Part shown: positions 31,355 through 42,809 of the stretch, in pieces
Numbering within the stretch: position 1 is the stretch's first letter
How the letters are laid out: each line of letters starts with the position of its first letter
Source: Actinernus sp. WN-2022
Taxonomy: Eukaryota; Cnidaria; Anthozoa; Actiniaria; Actinernidae
Direction: 5' to 3'
Length of the DNA stretch: 64,000 nt
Assembly (NCBI GenBank): GCA_030867875.1
Contig: JAOWCC010000577.1
Location: 1,814,660 to 1,878,659, forward strand
Made by a program: the position numbers and the translations under genes
Notes under the pieces: model-generated
Database searches by the model: none
What the model saw: the letters and a program-made list of their open reading frames with translations, nothing else
Told to the model about the DNA's origin: nothing

Positions 31355-32083
31355 CTAGACTAAAAGTGTATAATGGTATGCTAGACTAATGTTTACAAAG
31401 GCAAACCACTCTCTTTGAAGGTTGCTTATTGCGTCACCAAGTGAGCTGTCCGCTCTGATTATGTTAGGTGGTTTTAAATTAGTCCAAGGTGGGGCGTTGC
31501 TAATACATGGTTGTTTGGGACAAAAATAGAACGTTGTTTCCGTAGCAAAATTACGTTCGTAGGGAACATAAAGCCCTTTAACAGTGACGGTAAATTCTCC
31601 TACAGTTTGTAATGCTCTGCATGCTCGACATCTCGGTGTTACTCCTCTTTTCTTTTTCTTAACTTCCAAAGTCCATACTTGCTCGTTCTTATTACGGGGG
31701 TCTTTTTGAAGAAGTTCCTGCATGATTTCTTTTCTTGTTTTGGTGGTGTTTTTGTTATATAGTAGATTTTGTGGGATAGTAGAGTATGAGTTACCAACGA
31801 CAGACAATGCCTCCTCATCTGTCAAAAACAGTTGCTGCAACAAATCACTGTTCTCTGGCAGTCTGCAGATGTTGAGCATTGTCCATATGATATGTTTACA
31901 TAACTCTTTACTAGAATTTTTTACGAAATCTTCACAATCGCATGAGGGCCGTTTTCCGATTTCTACTTTAAAGTTTGAATTTTTCCCCCAGTTAACTACG
32001 GTGTAGATTTTTTGATGGACTGTCGAGGAGTCCAGCGATTTTATTTTGAGTTCTTCCTTCTCTCGTTTGGCTGTTTGCAGCAT
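31355..32083 (-). CDS. SWIM zinc-finger protein of unknown function
   Basis: The 242-codon frame opens MLQTAKREKEELKIKSLD and contains PSCDCEDFVKNSSKELCKH, a CxC...CxH SWIM finger (residues ~47-64), a fold used for DNA or protein binding. A second Cys cluster follows (RCRACRAL ... FYFCPKQPC, residues ~150-195), probably another zinc site, after a KKKKRG stretch. In the same frame upstream, PYDRHNASVNQTRKSSG and RYRPTRSKAFID continue to a TGA at 32195-32197, so the true start is probably further 5'. It could be a host gene or derived from a mobile element; I do not recognise the full protein. Confidence 0.65.
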   Translation of the reverse strand: MLQTAKREKEELKIKSLDSSTVHQKIYTVVNWGKNSNFKVEIGKRPSCDCEDFVKNSSKELCKHIIWTMLNICRLPENSDLLQQLFLTDEEALSVVGNSYSTIPQNLLYNKNTTKTRKEIMQELLQKDPRNKNEQVWTLEVKKKKRGVTPRCRACRALQTVGEFTVTVKGLYVPYERNFATETTFYFCPKQPCISNAPPWTNLKPPNIIRADSSLGDAISNLQREWFAFVNISLAYHYTLLV

Positions 32084-32194
32084 GTCAATAAATGCTTTGC
32101 TACGAGTAGGTCTGTAACGGCCTTCTCCGCGTGTTCCGGAAGATTTTCTTGTTTGATTTACACTAGCATTATGCCGATCGTAGGGATTGGGGCT

Positions 32195-32668
32195 TCAAGG
32201 TGCATCTTCTTGGTCTTGAGATGATTTACGGTCTTCATCACAGAGATCGTCTCTCGTCAGGTCTTCACCTAGCTGTTTGGCCCTGCGGAATTGATCTCTT
32301 GTGGCCTCGTTTTGTTTGTCTGAACTCCACACGAGGTCGTAGCAGAGAGGATCGGAAGAACGCCGGAAAATAAAGACTGGAAATAATCTTTCAACGCGCG
32401 TGCAAAAAGGCGCCAAAATAGGAGACACAGGCAACCCGACCGAGAGGAAAGCAAATGGAGAGAAACCATCCTTGTCCGTTGTTCTTTTAGAAGAAATCGC
32501 TCTACAGCCGTCGCCATTCATGAGTTGGCCCGCCAGGAGTCCTAGTCCTTGCTGTTTTTTAAAACAAAAATAATGAGTACAGAAGTGTAGATTTTTAATA
32601 AGCGCCCCCTCGCATAAACGCACTCCCTTCGAATAAGCGCGCCTCCCCGTCTCAGCCTCTTCCTGCAA
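32195..32668 (-). CDS. Possible 5' part of the SWIM protein gene, broken by TGA
   Basis: This frame is in register with the SWIM ORF and ends DRKSSQDQEDAP before TGA at 32195-32197. The polar region before the stop (NEATRDQFRRAKQLGEDL) resembles the polar stretch after it, so the two may have been one protein, separated by a nonsense change or an unseen splice. An acceptor-like AAAAAACAG at about 32551-32559 (minus) precedes an ATGGCGACGGCTG with good initiation context in another frame (32517). The N-terminal half of the 32668 frame looks random. Confidence 0.35.
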   Translation of the reverse strand: MQEEAETGRRAYSKGVRLCEGALIKNLHFCTHYFCFKKQQGLGLLAGQLMNGDGCRAISSKRTTDKDGFSPFAFLSVGLPVSPILAPFCTRVERLFPVFIFRRSSDPLCYDLVWSSDKQNEATRDQFRRAKQLGEDLTRDDLCDEDRKSSQDQEDAP

Positions 32669-32669
32669 A

Positions 32670-34080
32670 AACGTTGATATTAGTATGTATTTCGGTACTT
32701 TGCATTGGACGGATTACACTAACGTAGTAAGGGGCGAACCTACTAATCAATGGTCAGTGCTGAACAAAGCATTGCCTAAACATTTTATTTATATAATAAT
32801 ATGTAGAGGTTATAAATCAATATACAGTGGAACCTCCGCAAACGAACACCTACCATAAGCGGACACTAAACCACCATTTACTCAGTCAAACACTGCATTT
32901 TAAAATTCCCGTACCGCTTACCAAAACGGCATGTTTTTTTGCACCCGCGACATTGTTTCGTACCCGCGACATTTTTTCGTACCCGTGACATTTTTTTCGT
33001 ACCCGCGACAATTTACCCGCGACCCACGACATTTTACCCGCGACCCGCGACCCGCGCCGATTAGACAATCTCTAACAGGACATATATCTTGTCTCTGTAG
33101 CATAGACCTTTGGATGGCATTGTATTTCAACTAGTTCTTTCCTGTCCTTTTCTGGTTGACTTTGCGTACATCAATGTTATTTTTTTGACAACAAATGGTC
33201 AAGTTCGTTTTGGAGGTAAGCTTTGTAATTATATTTACAGGTCACAGTTTTTGATGGACCGGCTTTCTCTCTTTTAAAAACGGTATTATTACAGATGTTT
33301 GTGCTCTTAAACTGCATCACTAAGTGCCTAGTTATCTCTGTTTTACCCGGCTCGATTTGAGTTTTCAATTTCCTGAGCTTAGACCAAAATATGCGAATTT
33401 GTGACCGTTATCATGGTAACGCCGGTCCGTACGGCAAAATCCCGACCGAGCACCAGCCAATCAAAACACTCTATTTGACATTGAGAGTGGCTTGCCATAT
33501 AATAATAAGAAATATCGCCGCGGGATTCAACGTGTCATGTAAGCCCTTAGATGAGTTACTGCTGACTAGCTTTTCCGTGAGTTTAGGGCACTGACCCGAA
33601 ATATTTCTCTTCACAAATTTGTAGAATTAAACCACCTCCCCCGAAGAAAAGACTACATCACGCTGATTAGAAAAACGTTAAGCAATAAAGGGTTGTGCAA
33701 TAGTTACTAGAAGCTGTTTTCGATGACATGTAAGTACTGCCAGGTGCTATAACTAATGCACGCTCCAATCCTTGAAAAACTGCATCTGCAGTTCATGATT
33801 TGAAGCGCAGAAAATGGCAGTAATATTACCCATTGTCATATAGATCATTCTAGTAAAAAAGGTAAAAAAAAAAAATTAATACGAACCTGGATTAATATTG
33901 TGGATTATCAATTGCACGATATTCTACAATGAAATGGGGCAATTCCACTGAGTGATTGGTGATAAAACAACTAATTTATTTGACTTGATCGTTTGTCGAT
34001 AGGTGGCTTTATGTATTTTCCGCTGGTATGACAGGTAATCAGTGGTTATTGTGCTGGTTCACAATATCTGCTACGCTCAT
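32670..34080. other. Intergenic; degenerate CGTACCCGCGACATTTT array
   Basis: Positions 32938-33060 hold 5 to 7 degenerate copies of a CGTACCCGCGACATTTT unit. AAGCGCCCCCTCGCATAAA-type repeat lies at 32600-32645. No gene recognised. Confidence 0.5.
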
Positions 34081-34083
34081 TTA

Positions 34084-34446
34084 GGGAGTTTAAGCAACGC
34101 CGAGGACTGCAACGACGACGGCACAAAACAATAGACTTAATTAGCAAGAACAATAGCTGAATGTGAAAGTGCGCGCAATGACAAACATTTTTGCCGTCTT
34201 CATTAAAATCACAATGCGAAAAACAAGTTTTACGTTGAGCAGAGAACGTCAACGTAAGAAATTAAAACGTTCTTGTTTTCGTTCGGCGTGAATGAAACTT
34301 TTTCTGTGCATCCAATTTTTCTAAAATCTGGATGTGTAAAGCAATGCAAGACGAATGAAAGAAATAATAAACAAGCGATTTGACGAGAAAGCACTTTTTC
34401 ACGTTCCGTCGTCGTCGACGTTGCCGTACTCGATGCTTAAACTCCC
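34084..34446. mobile_element. TA-flanked MITE, 363 bp
   Basis: Ends GGGAGTTTAAGCAACG and ATGCTTAAACTCCC are inverted, continuing into CGACGACGG / CCGTCGTCGTCG. TA at 34082-34083 and 34447-34448 fits a Tc1/mariner-type target duplication. Non-coding. Confidence 0.75.
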
Positions 34447-34449
34447 TAT

Positions 34450-35560
34450 TCCGGGGGTTCCTCGCGGTTCTTAGCAGTTTATAACAGTGTACAGAGCCTT
34501 CCCGCCCGCCCGCCCTACACAGTGTCATAGTTTTAAAAGTATTCGTCAGTACTGTAGCATGTAATTTCCGCTAATTAGCAGCGAGTGTCTATTGTACTAG
34601 TTCACAAGATCTGATAGCCCTTTAGCGGTGTTCTGTACGTAATGGTCCAGTCATATGCAGTTGCTACATTGTTATGCAGATAACGCCATTCTCACTCGCG
34701 CGGACGTCATTGTGTCGTTTTATACTCTACAGAACTCCGCTGCCCTCCCCATACAGTGGGCCATCCTGTACCGCTCGAAACGAGCCACAGCATTGGCTTA
34801 CCGAACAATACAAAACACCCTAACCTTTAGAACGTGCAGTACGAAAACAATAGAGCTAGGGTGCACTGATCAGAATACAGATCTCGAGCGGTACAGGATT
34901 ACTGCATACAGTGTTATAAGTAGTTGTGTACTGCAGATTGTTCTCTTACTTTTCAGGTTTTGGAGGCAGTAATGGTGAACAAACCAAAGTATCAGACGTA
35001 ACAACCGAGAGTTGGACTTAAGTATAGCCACATGGTGAGGAAATATCCTGTTCTCAAGTTACAACCGGCAACCGTGACACTTTACAACAAGGCTATAGAA
35101 AGCAAAGACATTCAGCACCAATCAACGAAGTTCGAATTCTAGCACAGGTAGAAGAATAGGTCGGTAGAAAATATTGAATTTGAAACAGGCAGCCACACCG
35201 GTAAATAATTTAAATTGTGAAACTTAATGAATGTTAAATTATTTCAGATATTGATTAATATTATATGAGAGCAATTATTGAGGCAACGAATAGGTCTTGT
35301 GGAATACCATCAGATTGAGATTGAAGTTTTTAGCTACAGACGGAGCCTATTACGATCATGCCGAATCATGGTGTATTATCCAAAATCCAGGTTTGACTGT
35401 AACTGCCGCTCATAGTCCTATTCCGGTGATCGTTAGTTTTTTGTACAGACCGTTGGTAAGAAATTATTTATTCTAGATCAGAATTTCACCAATATCGCTC
35501 GACGATGAAGTGAGTTCATAAGAAGCATATTACCCATTTCAGTGATACACAATGCATTGT
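34450..35560. other. Intergenic, one loose inverted repeat
   Basis: CATCCTGTACCGCTCGAAA near 34763 pairs with TCGAGCGGTACAGGAT near 34882, with CATACAGTG on both outer sides: a degenerate foldback of about 160 bases. Otherwise nothing recognised. Confidence 0.5.
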
Positions 35561-35577
35561 ATGGTTTCACTCTATTT

Positions 35578-36075
35578 GAAGGCGGTAAATATCACTAAGT
35601 ATAAATAATTCTATAATGCCAGACGCAATTAGCTTTGGCTCGGATACTGTGCTGGAAGTTCTACCTCCGCTCAGTTGTTTACAGAACCGCGAGTTCTAGA
35701 ACGTTTATCGAAATAGCATTTATATTTGCAATTTATTTCTAAACTGAGGCCGGATGCTTAATTGCTTAGAGGACCGTTTTTAGAAGCAGATTCGCTCTAA
35801 TTCACCTGTCGTGAGACAGTGTTGTTACTTATACCTAAACGTAATATGTATATTCAATGCACGTATGACTTCACTCGCTTCGAAGGCGGTAAATATCACT
35901 AAGTATAAATATTTCTATAATGCCAGACCCCTGCCAGACCCATTTAGCTTTGGCACGGATGCAGTTCTGGAAGTTCTACCTACGCTCAGTTATTTACAGA
36001 ACCGCAAGTTCTAGAACATTTATCGAAATATAATTATTTGCAGTTTTCTTTCTAAACTAAGGGATGCTTAATATA
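35578..36075. repeat. Diverged direct duplication, ~190-bp units about 300 bp apart
   Basis: GAAGGCGGTAAATATCACTA occurs at about 35578 and 35880. Both are followed by AAGTATAAAT, TTCTATAATGCCAGAC, TTAGCTTTGGC, GGAAGTTCTACCT, CAGAACCGC and TTCTAGAAC, ending at about 35770 and 36070. A local tandem duplication with perhaps 85-90% identity by eye. Confidence 0.75.
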
Positions 36076-36362
36076 ATAGCTTTAAAGGTAAAGTTTTCCG
36101 ATGTGCTTAACGAGAGTAGTCTGTTAAGTATTAAGGGGTTATATTATTTACGATTTTGTAATACAATATTAGGTTATGCTAAAAATAGGGCGTCATTTTC
36201 AAGTTCGTCCTTTAATCTTTGTCTACTGGTTCCCTTTATTGCTCATGTGACCAGTTTAGCGGATTCACATTGTATAAATTCAAGGAGAATCTCTGACTAG
36301 CTTTCTGGTATATATTTAGGATATGAGCCGTCTCCAAGAAAGATTGGACGAGAGTTTGACTC

Positions 36363-36935
36363 CTAGATGTGCATGACTGCTAACTTCATCAATTGAATTA
36401 TAATTAAAATGAAGCTGTGGGTGTATTGGTTTGTAACAGCGTTTTGTTGTAAATGTGATGCATTTAGTTTTACAGGGTTAATAGTGACAAACCAGTTATT
36501 TGCCCATTTCCTAATACTTTGAAGATCGTCATCAAGCTTTGCGGCTGAGAGATTCGGAGAACCCACGATATCAAATAGTGAAGTGTCATCAGCATAAAGT
36601 AAGCAATCCGATCGAAGGTTATTGGTAAAGGTCGGCACACACGAAGGGACAAGTCCCAGGGACGTCCCGGTGACAAATCCCTTGTTGCGTACACACGAAG
36701 GGACAAGTCCCAGGGACAAGTCCCCTCGCGTGAACTAGGAAAAATCTTGTGATTTTGTCCCAGGGACTTGTCCCCTCAATTCAAACAAGTTTGATTTGAA
36801 GGGACAAGTCCAGGGGACAAAATGTTGTCCCCGCGACAATATTTTTCCTAGTTCACACGAGGGGACTTGTCCCTTCGTGTGTACCGACCTTAATGTCATT
36901 GATATAAATTAAGACTTGAAGTAATCATAGATTAT
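36363..36935 (-). pseudogene. LINE RT fragment interrupted by a MITE
   Basis: On the minus strand, LIYINDI (about 36895-36915) is separated by the MITE at 36629-36890 from NNLRSDCLLYADDTSLFD (about 36550-36620). DLQSIRKWANNWFVTINP follows. YINDL and YADDT are adjacent in intact RTs, so the MITE lies inside the palm region. 5' and 3' parts are missing. Confidence 0.75.
36629..36890. mobile_element. 262-bp MITE with TAA duplication (PIF/Harbinger-like)
   Basis: Ends AGGTCGGCACACACGAAGG and CCTTCGTGTGTACCGACCT are inverted; TAA at 36626-36628 and 36891-36893 is a 3-bp duplication typical of PIF/Harbinger. The interior is further palindromic, built of GGGACAAGTCCC motifs. Confidence 0.85.
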
Positions 36936-37890
36936 CAAAGTGCGTTCCACATATATTTTTGTATGAGAAAGACTGGGCTTCCTGTGGTAACACAAATTAA
37001 ACTGACCCTTTATTGCTACAGTGGTGTGGACTGTGCGTGTAAAGAATTAATATCCTTATCAAACATGTCTGTCTAAATAGATGTGAACAGTTTTGAATGT
37101 CTTGACTTATAAGTTATTCAAGGTGAAAGACATGTTCAGTTAAATAGATGATCAAATGACTGGAAATGAATGTGGATCTTGAGGAAAGTTTCAACAAATT
37201 CAACAGATATAATGCACATTGATAGTTTAACCATGTGGTTTATAGCATTCAGATGACCAAGGCCGGCTCCACAATATTGACTAATGTTGTTAATTACACT
37301 CCAGTGTGTTTAAAAAGCTAAATCTTGACAACTCACATAAGACAGTCTGTCGAATATTTATCTTCAAGTATGATTATATTTATAGTATCTTGATGTTGTA
37401 GTTTTCGTTTCTGTTCAGCGAAAAGCACAATCCAATACAGCGAGCAAGCCAACAGAATATTCGATCGCAGATTCACTCGGTTTGTCGATAGTTCAGCACA
37501 TATCATCGCCGAGTGCTTCTTCAACATCGCCGTGTATACGTCTTCACGTGCCGACAAAACAGACCATGGTTGACTTGATTAGTTCGGACATCAGACTTTG
37601 CCAATGCTCCAGAAGTAGTATACGGCTTTCCTCGGGCATTGATACATCCTACTTGCGAACGATTTAGACAAATTGATTGAAGATAAGTTTATATTATAAG
37701 CTATAACTTACCACGTGTGAAACAGGAAAGAACGAAGAAACCATGTCACGAGGCGGTAAGTACCTGCGTGCGCATATGTGCACCAGAACGAGGCTCTTCG
37801 ACATCACATAGTCCAAAAAAATCTCGATTTCTTCCGCCTGAAAACCCACAGGTAGCCCACACATGACGACAGGGAGCCCCATGCAAGATT
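36936..37890. other. Intergenic, no gene recognised
   Basis: A serine-rich 61-codon frame at 37482-37667 (+) has no domain or splice support. Nothing else seen. Confidence 0.4.
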
Positions 37891-38340
37891 AGTATGGGTT
37901 CTCCTTCATCGAACGCAAAAAGCAAAGGCCCTAGTACAGATTCACGGGGTACTCGAGCTTGTATGTCCTTCCATTCTGATGATTGGCCGTCTATTACAAC
38001 TCTTTGTTTTCTGTCAGTTAAATAACTTTTAATCCAACTATAAGTAACGGGTCCCTAACACCAAGTAACTCCAACTTATAGAGAAGGCCTTTGTGTCAGA
38101 CTTTGTCAAATGCTAATATCTAGGAACACCATCCTCATGCACTTGTCTGCCCTTTTCTAGTGCGTCATAGATTATATGAACGATATAGTCAAGTTGATTA
38201 ACAATTGAATCTCCCAGTCGGAACCCTGATTGTATTTAAGAAGCTTATATCTACGAAGAAGTTATAGAGCTTAATAAATACAATCTTTTCAATAATTTTA
38301 GATAGAGATGCTAGAAGAAACACCGGACGATAATAAACAA
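37890..38340 (-). pseudogene. Decayed LINE RT fragment
   Basis: Read in minus with frame changes: RPVFLLASLSKIIEKIVF, then a relative of KAFDKVWHKGLLYKLELLG, then GPLLFAFDEG. These are RT fingers and A-motif pieces of a non-LTR element, possibly a different lineage from the YADD copies. Several stops. Confidence 0.6.
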
Positions 38341-38530
38341 TTATGATGTGTAAAGTTAGAAATGCCTGTTCACCAGATTATCTCACAGCTCTGATCCTGC
38401 CACATGTTTGGTTAGCTGCAGAAGCCGTCGAATTTGACCAGAAGTGCCTCAAATCAAAATTAGAATATGGTCACACCCACTCGACCAATCAGCGTTCCCC
38501 ATTTCAACTGTCTAAATCCCATAGTTAAGT

Positions 38531-38972
38531 GAGTTATTCTCTATATAAAGAATACTAATAAGGCTATGAAAACAATATGTAGTTATGATATTGAATCATG
38601 TTTGCCGCGTAGCACTAGTAAGTGTAAAGAATGTAATATAAAGTGGTAAGCTGTAGTGCTAAGTGTGCACGCCCTACGAGGGAAAGAGAAAAAATCTCTG
38701 ACCCAAGTGGGACTCGAACCCAACGACCTCCAGGTTTTACATGTCTGGCGCTCTACCAACTGAGCTATCAAGTCAGATGAAAGCAATCGTGGGTATTGGT
38801 GCGTTATATGGGGTCACGGCGATTATATATGTATATGTAGTTATGATATTGAATCATGTTTGCCGCGTAGCACTAGTAAGTGTAAAGAATGTAATATAAA
38901 GTGGTAAGCTGTAGTGCTTAAGTGTGCAAACAATACCCTTATTAGTATTCTCTATATAGAGAATACTAATTA
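38531..38972. repeat. Composite repeat: 96-bp duplication around a tRNA-like insert
   Basis: GTAGTTATGATATTGAATCA through GTGGTAAGCTGTAGTGCT occurs at about 38579-38668 and 38838-38925, bracketing the tRNA-like unit. Outside lie TATAAAGAATACTAATAAGG (38541) and its complement (CCTTATTAGTATTCTCTATA, 38937), so the composite sits within a foldback. Confidence 0.7.
38697..38776 (-). other. tRNA-Thr(UGU)-like sequence, probably SINE head or tRNA pseudogene
   Basis: On the minus strand TGACTTGATAGCTCAGTTGG (acceptor and D arm) leads to an anticodon-like CATGTAA loop whose 3' stem has two extra bases, then GGTTCGAGTCCC (perfect B box) and TTGGGTCA closing the acceptor with G-U pairs. The damaged anticodon stem and repeated surroundings argue against a working tRNA. 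Confidence 0.6.
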
Positions 38973-39082
38973 CTCCCCTAGTCTAGACCCTGTATATTTT
39001 TTCGAAATGTTCAGAGTTTCTTACAGTAGTTGCCAATAATTTCAGAAAAAAATGTCTCGTGGATGTGACCAAAGTCTACGAC

Positions 39083-39168
39083 GGTTAGATAGCGCGAGTG
39101 GTTTTCTATCTAAAATGCGAGGCACTCTAAATCACATAGAACTCTCGTGCCATTATCTAACCCTTACA
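39083..39168. repeat. Short degenerate inverted repeat
   Basis: GGTTAGATAGCGCGAGTGG pairs imperfectly with CTCGTGCCATTATCTAACC, about 45 bases apart; a likely small MITE just left of the 55-bp satellite. Confidence 0.45.
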
Positions 39169-39193
39169 TAAACATATCAGTGATGAAGAGGAA

Positions 39194-42100
39194 CAACTTC
39201 ACAACACACAGGTAAGATTTCTTAACTTTATTGACCATTATAATACACTGACTTCACAACACAGGTAAGATTTCGTAACTTTATTGACCATTATAGTACA
39301 CTGACTTCACAACACACAGGTAAGATTTCGTAACTTTATTGACCATTATAATACACTGACTTCACAACACAGGTAAGATTTCGTAACTTTATTGACCATT
39401 ATAATACACTGACTTCACAACACACAGGTAAGATTTCGTAACTTTATTGACCATTATAGTACACTGACTTCACAACACACAGGTAATATTTCGTAACTTT
39501 ATTGACCATTATAATACACTGACTTCACAACACAGGAAAGATTTCGTAACTTTATTGACCATTATAATACACTGACTTCACAACACACAGGTAAGATTTC
39601 GTAACTTTATTGACCATTATAGTACACTGACTTCACAACACACAGGTAAGATTGCGTTACTTTATTGACCATTATAGTACACTGACTTCACAACACACAG
39701 GTAAGATTTCGTAACTTTATTGACCATTATAGTACACTGACTTCACAACACACAGGTAATATTGCGTTACTTTATTGACCATTATAGTACACTGACTTCA
39801 CAACACACAGGTAAGATTTCGTAACTTTATTGACCATTATAATACACTGACTTCACAACACACAGGTAAGATTGCGTTACTTTATTGACCATTATAGTAC
39901 ACTGACTTCACAACACACAGGTAAGATTTCGTAACTTTATTGACCATTATAATACACTGACTTCACAACACACAGGTAAGATTTCGTAACTTTATTGACC
40001 ATTATAATACACTGACTTCACAACACACAGGTAAGATTGCGTTACTTTATTGACCATTATAGTACACTGACTTCACAACACACAGGTAAGATTGCGTAAC
40101 TTTATTGACCATTATAATACACTGACTTCACAACACACAGGTAAGATTTCGTAACTTTATTGACCATTATAATACACTGACTTCACAATACACAGGTAAG
40201 ATTTCGTAACTTTATTGACCATTATAGTACACTGAATTCACAACACACAGGTAAGATTGCGTTACTTTATTGACCATTATAATACACTGACTTCACAACA
40301 CACAGGTAAGATTGCGTTACTTTATTGACCATTATAGTACACTGACTTCACAACACACAGGTAAGATTTCGTAACTTTATTGACCATTATAATACACTGA
40401 CTTCACAACACACAGGTAAGATTTCGTAACTTTATTGACCATTATAATTCACTGACTTCACAACACACAGGTAAGATTTCGTAACTTTATTGACCATTAT
40501 AATACACTGACTTCACAACACACAGGTAAGATTTCGTAACTTTATTGACCATTATAGTACACTGAATTCACAACACACAGGTAAGATTGCGTTACTTTAT
40601 TGACCATTATAATACACTGACTTCACAACACACAGGTAAGATTGCGTTACTTTATTGACCGTTATAGTACACTGACTTCACAACACACAGGTAAGATTGC
40701 GTAACTTTATTGACCATTATAATACACTGAATTCACAACACACAGGTAAGATTGCGTTACTTTATTGACCATTATAATACACTGACTTCACAACACACAG
40801 GTAAGATTGCGTTACTTTATTGACCATTATAGTACACTGACTTCACAACACACAGGTAAGATTTCGTAACTTTATTGACCATTATAATACACTGACTTCA
40901 CAACACACAGGTAAGATTGCGTTACTTTATTGACCATTATAGTACACTGACTTCACAACACACAGGTAAGATTTCGTAACTTTATTGACCATTATAATAC
41001 ACTGACTTCACAACACACAGGTAAGATTTCGTAACTTTATTGACCATTATAATACACTGACTTCACAACACACAGGTAAGATTGCGTTACTTTATTGACC
41101 ATTATAGTACACTGACTTCACAACACACAGGTAAGATTGCGTAACTTTATTGACCATTATAATACACTGACTTCACAACACACAGGTAAGATTTCGTAAC
41201 TTTATTGACCATTATAATACACTGACTTCACAATACACAGGTAAGATTTCGTAACTTTATTGACCATTATAGTACACTGACTTCACAACACACAGGTAAG
41301 ATTGCGTTACTTTATTGACCATTATAATACACTGACTTCACAACACACAGGTAAGATTGCGTTACTTTATTGACCATTATAGTACACTGACTTCACAACA
41401 CACAGGTAAGATTTCGTAACTTTATTGACCATTATAATACACTGACTTCACAACACACAGGTAAGATTTCGTAACTTTATTGACCATTATAATTCACTGA
41501 CTTCACAACACACAGGTAAGATTTCGTAACTTTATTGACCATTATAATACACTGACTTCACAACACACAGGTAAGATTTCGTAACTTTATTGACCATTAT
41601 AGTACACTGAATTCACAACACACAGGTAAGATTGCGTTACTTTATTGACCATTATAATACACTGACTTCACAACACACAGGTAAGATTGCGTTACTTTAT
41701 TGACCGTTATAGTACACTGACTTCACAACACACAGGTAAGATTGCGTAACTTTATTGACCATTATAATACACTGAATTCACAACACACAGGTAAGATTGC
41801 GTTACTTTATTGACCATTATAATACACTGACTTCACAACACACAGGTAAGATTGCGTTACTTTATTGACCATTATAGTACACTGACTTCACAACACACAG
41901 GTAAGATTTCGTAACTTTATTGACCATTATAATACACTGACTTCACAACACACAGGTAAGATTTCGTAACTTTATTGACCATTATAATACACTGACTTCA
42001 CAATACACAGGTAAGATTTCGTAACTTTATTGACCATTATAATACACTGACTTCACAACACACAGGTAAGATTTCGTAACTTTATTGACCATTATAATAC

Positions 42101-42440
42101 ACTGACTTCACAACACACAGGTAAGATTGCGTAACTTTATTGACCATTATAGTACACTGACTTCACAACACACAGGTAAGATTTCGTAACTTTATTGACC
42201 ATTATAATACACTGACTTCACAACACACAGGTAAGATTTCGTAACTTTATTGACCATTATAATACACTGACTTCACAATACACAGGTAAGATTTCGTAAC
42301 TTTATTGACCATTATAATACACTGACTTCACAACACACAGGTAAGATTTCGTAACTTTATTGACCATTATAATACACTGACTTCACAACACACAGGTAAG
42401 ATTGCGTTACTTTATTGACCATATAGTACACTGACTACAG
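39194..42440. repeat. 55-bp satellite, about 59 copies, with 1,045-bp higher-order period
   Basis: The unit can be read as CTTCACAACACACAG, GTAAGATTTCGTAAC, TTTATTGACC and ATTATAATACACTGA. Early units lack a CA and are 53 bases. Nearly every unit contains CACAG|GTAAGA, a strong 5' splice-site match. Rare variants recur exactly 19 units apart: TGACCGTTATAG at 40656 and 41701, ATTATAATTCAC at 40441 and 41486, ACTGAATTCA at 40561 and 41606, each 1,045 bases. No long ORF. Last unit ends near 42436. Confidence 0.97.
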
Positions 42441-42809
42441 AACGGACTTGCTAGCAGTCTATGAAGCTGGAAGTACGTAGAACCTCAGGGTGGAATCCCT
42501 ATATTTCACACTCATTATGATAATGCTCTGTTAATTCACGCGTACCAGTTTAAAGGGTCATTTGCAAAATTCCGCCGAACATTTTTAGAAAAGATGGCCG
42601 CTACCGCCGCAGGCTTCCTGGTATATTTTGGCTACTTAGTTCGATTAGCCTCTGGCTACACGTAGGTAGCATGCACCTTTCTTATCGGAATCTTTCGTTT
42701 TCCTCTTTTCATGTTTGTATTAACTTCTCGGAACAAATAAACGACTGATTGATTGATCATAACTGTTGTGCGATACAGCGTGTTAGTTGTTTAAAAGTGT
42801 GAGAGGCTC

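Noticed and set aside
38697..38776. Functional tRNA-Thr gene
   Set aside because: The anticodon stem is damaged by extra bases and the unit lies in a repeated composite; retained only as tRNA-like.
39194..42440. CRISPR array
   Set aside because: Repeats are directly adjacent with no unique spacers, and the DNA is eukaryotic; it is a satellite.
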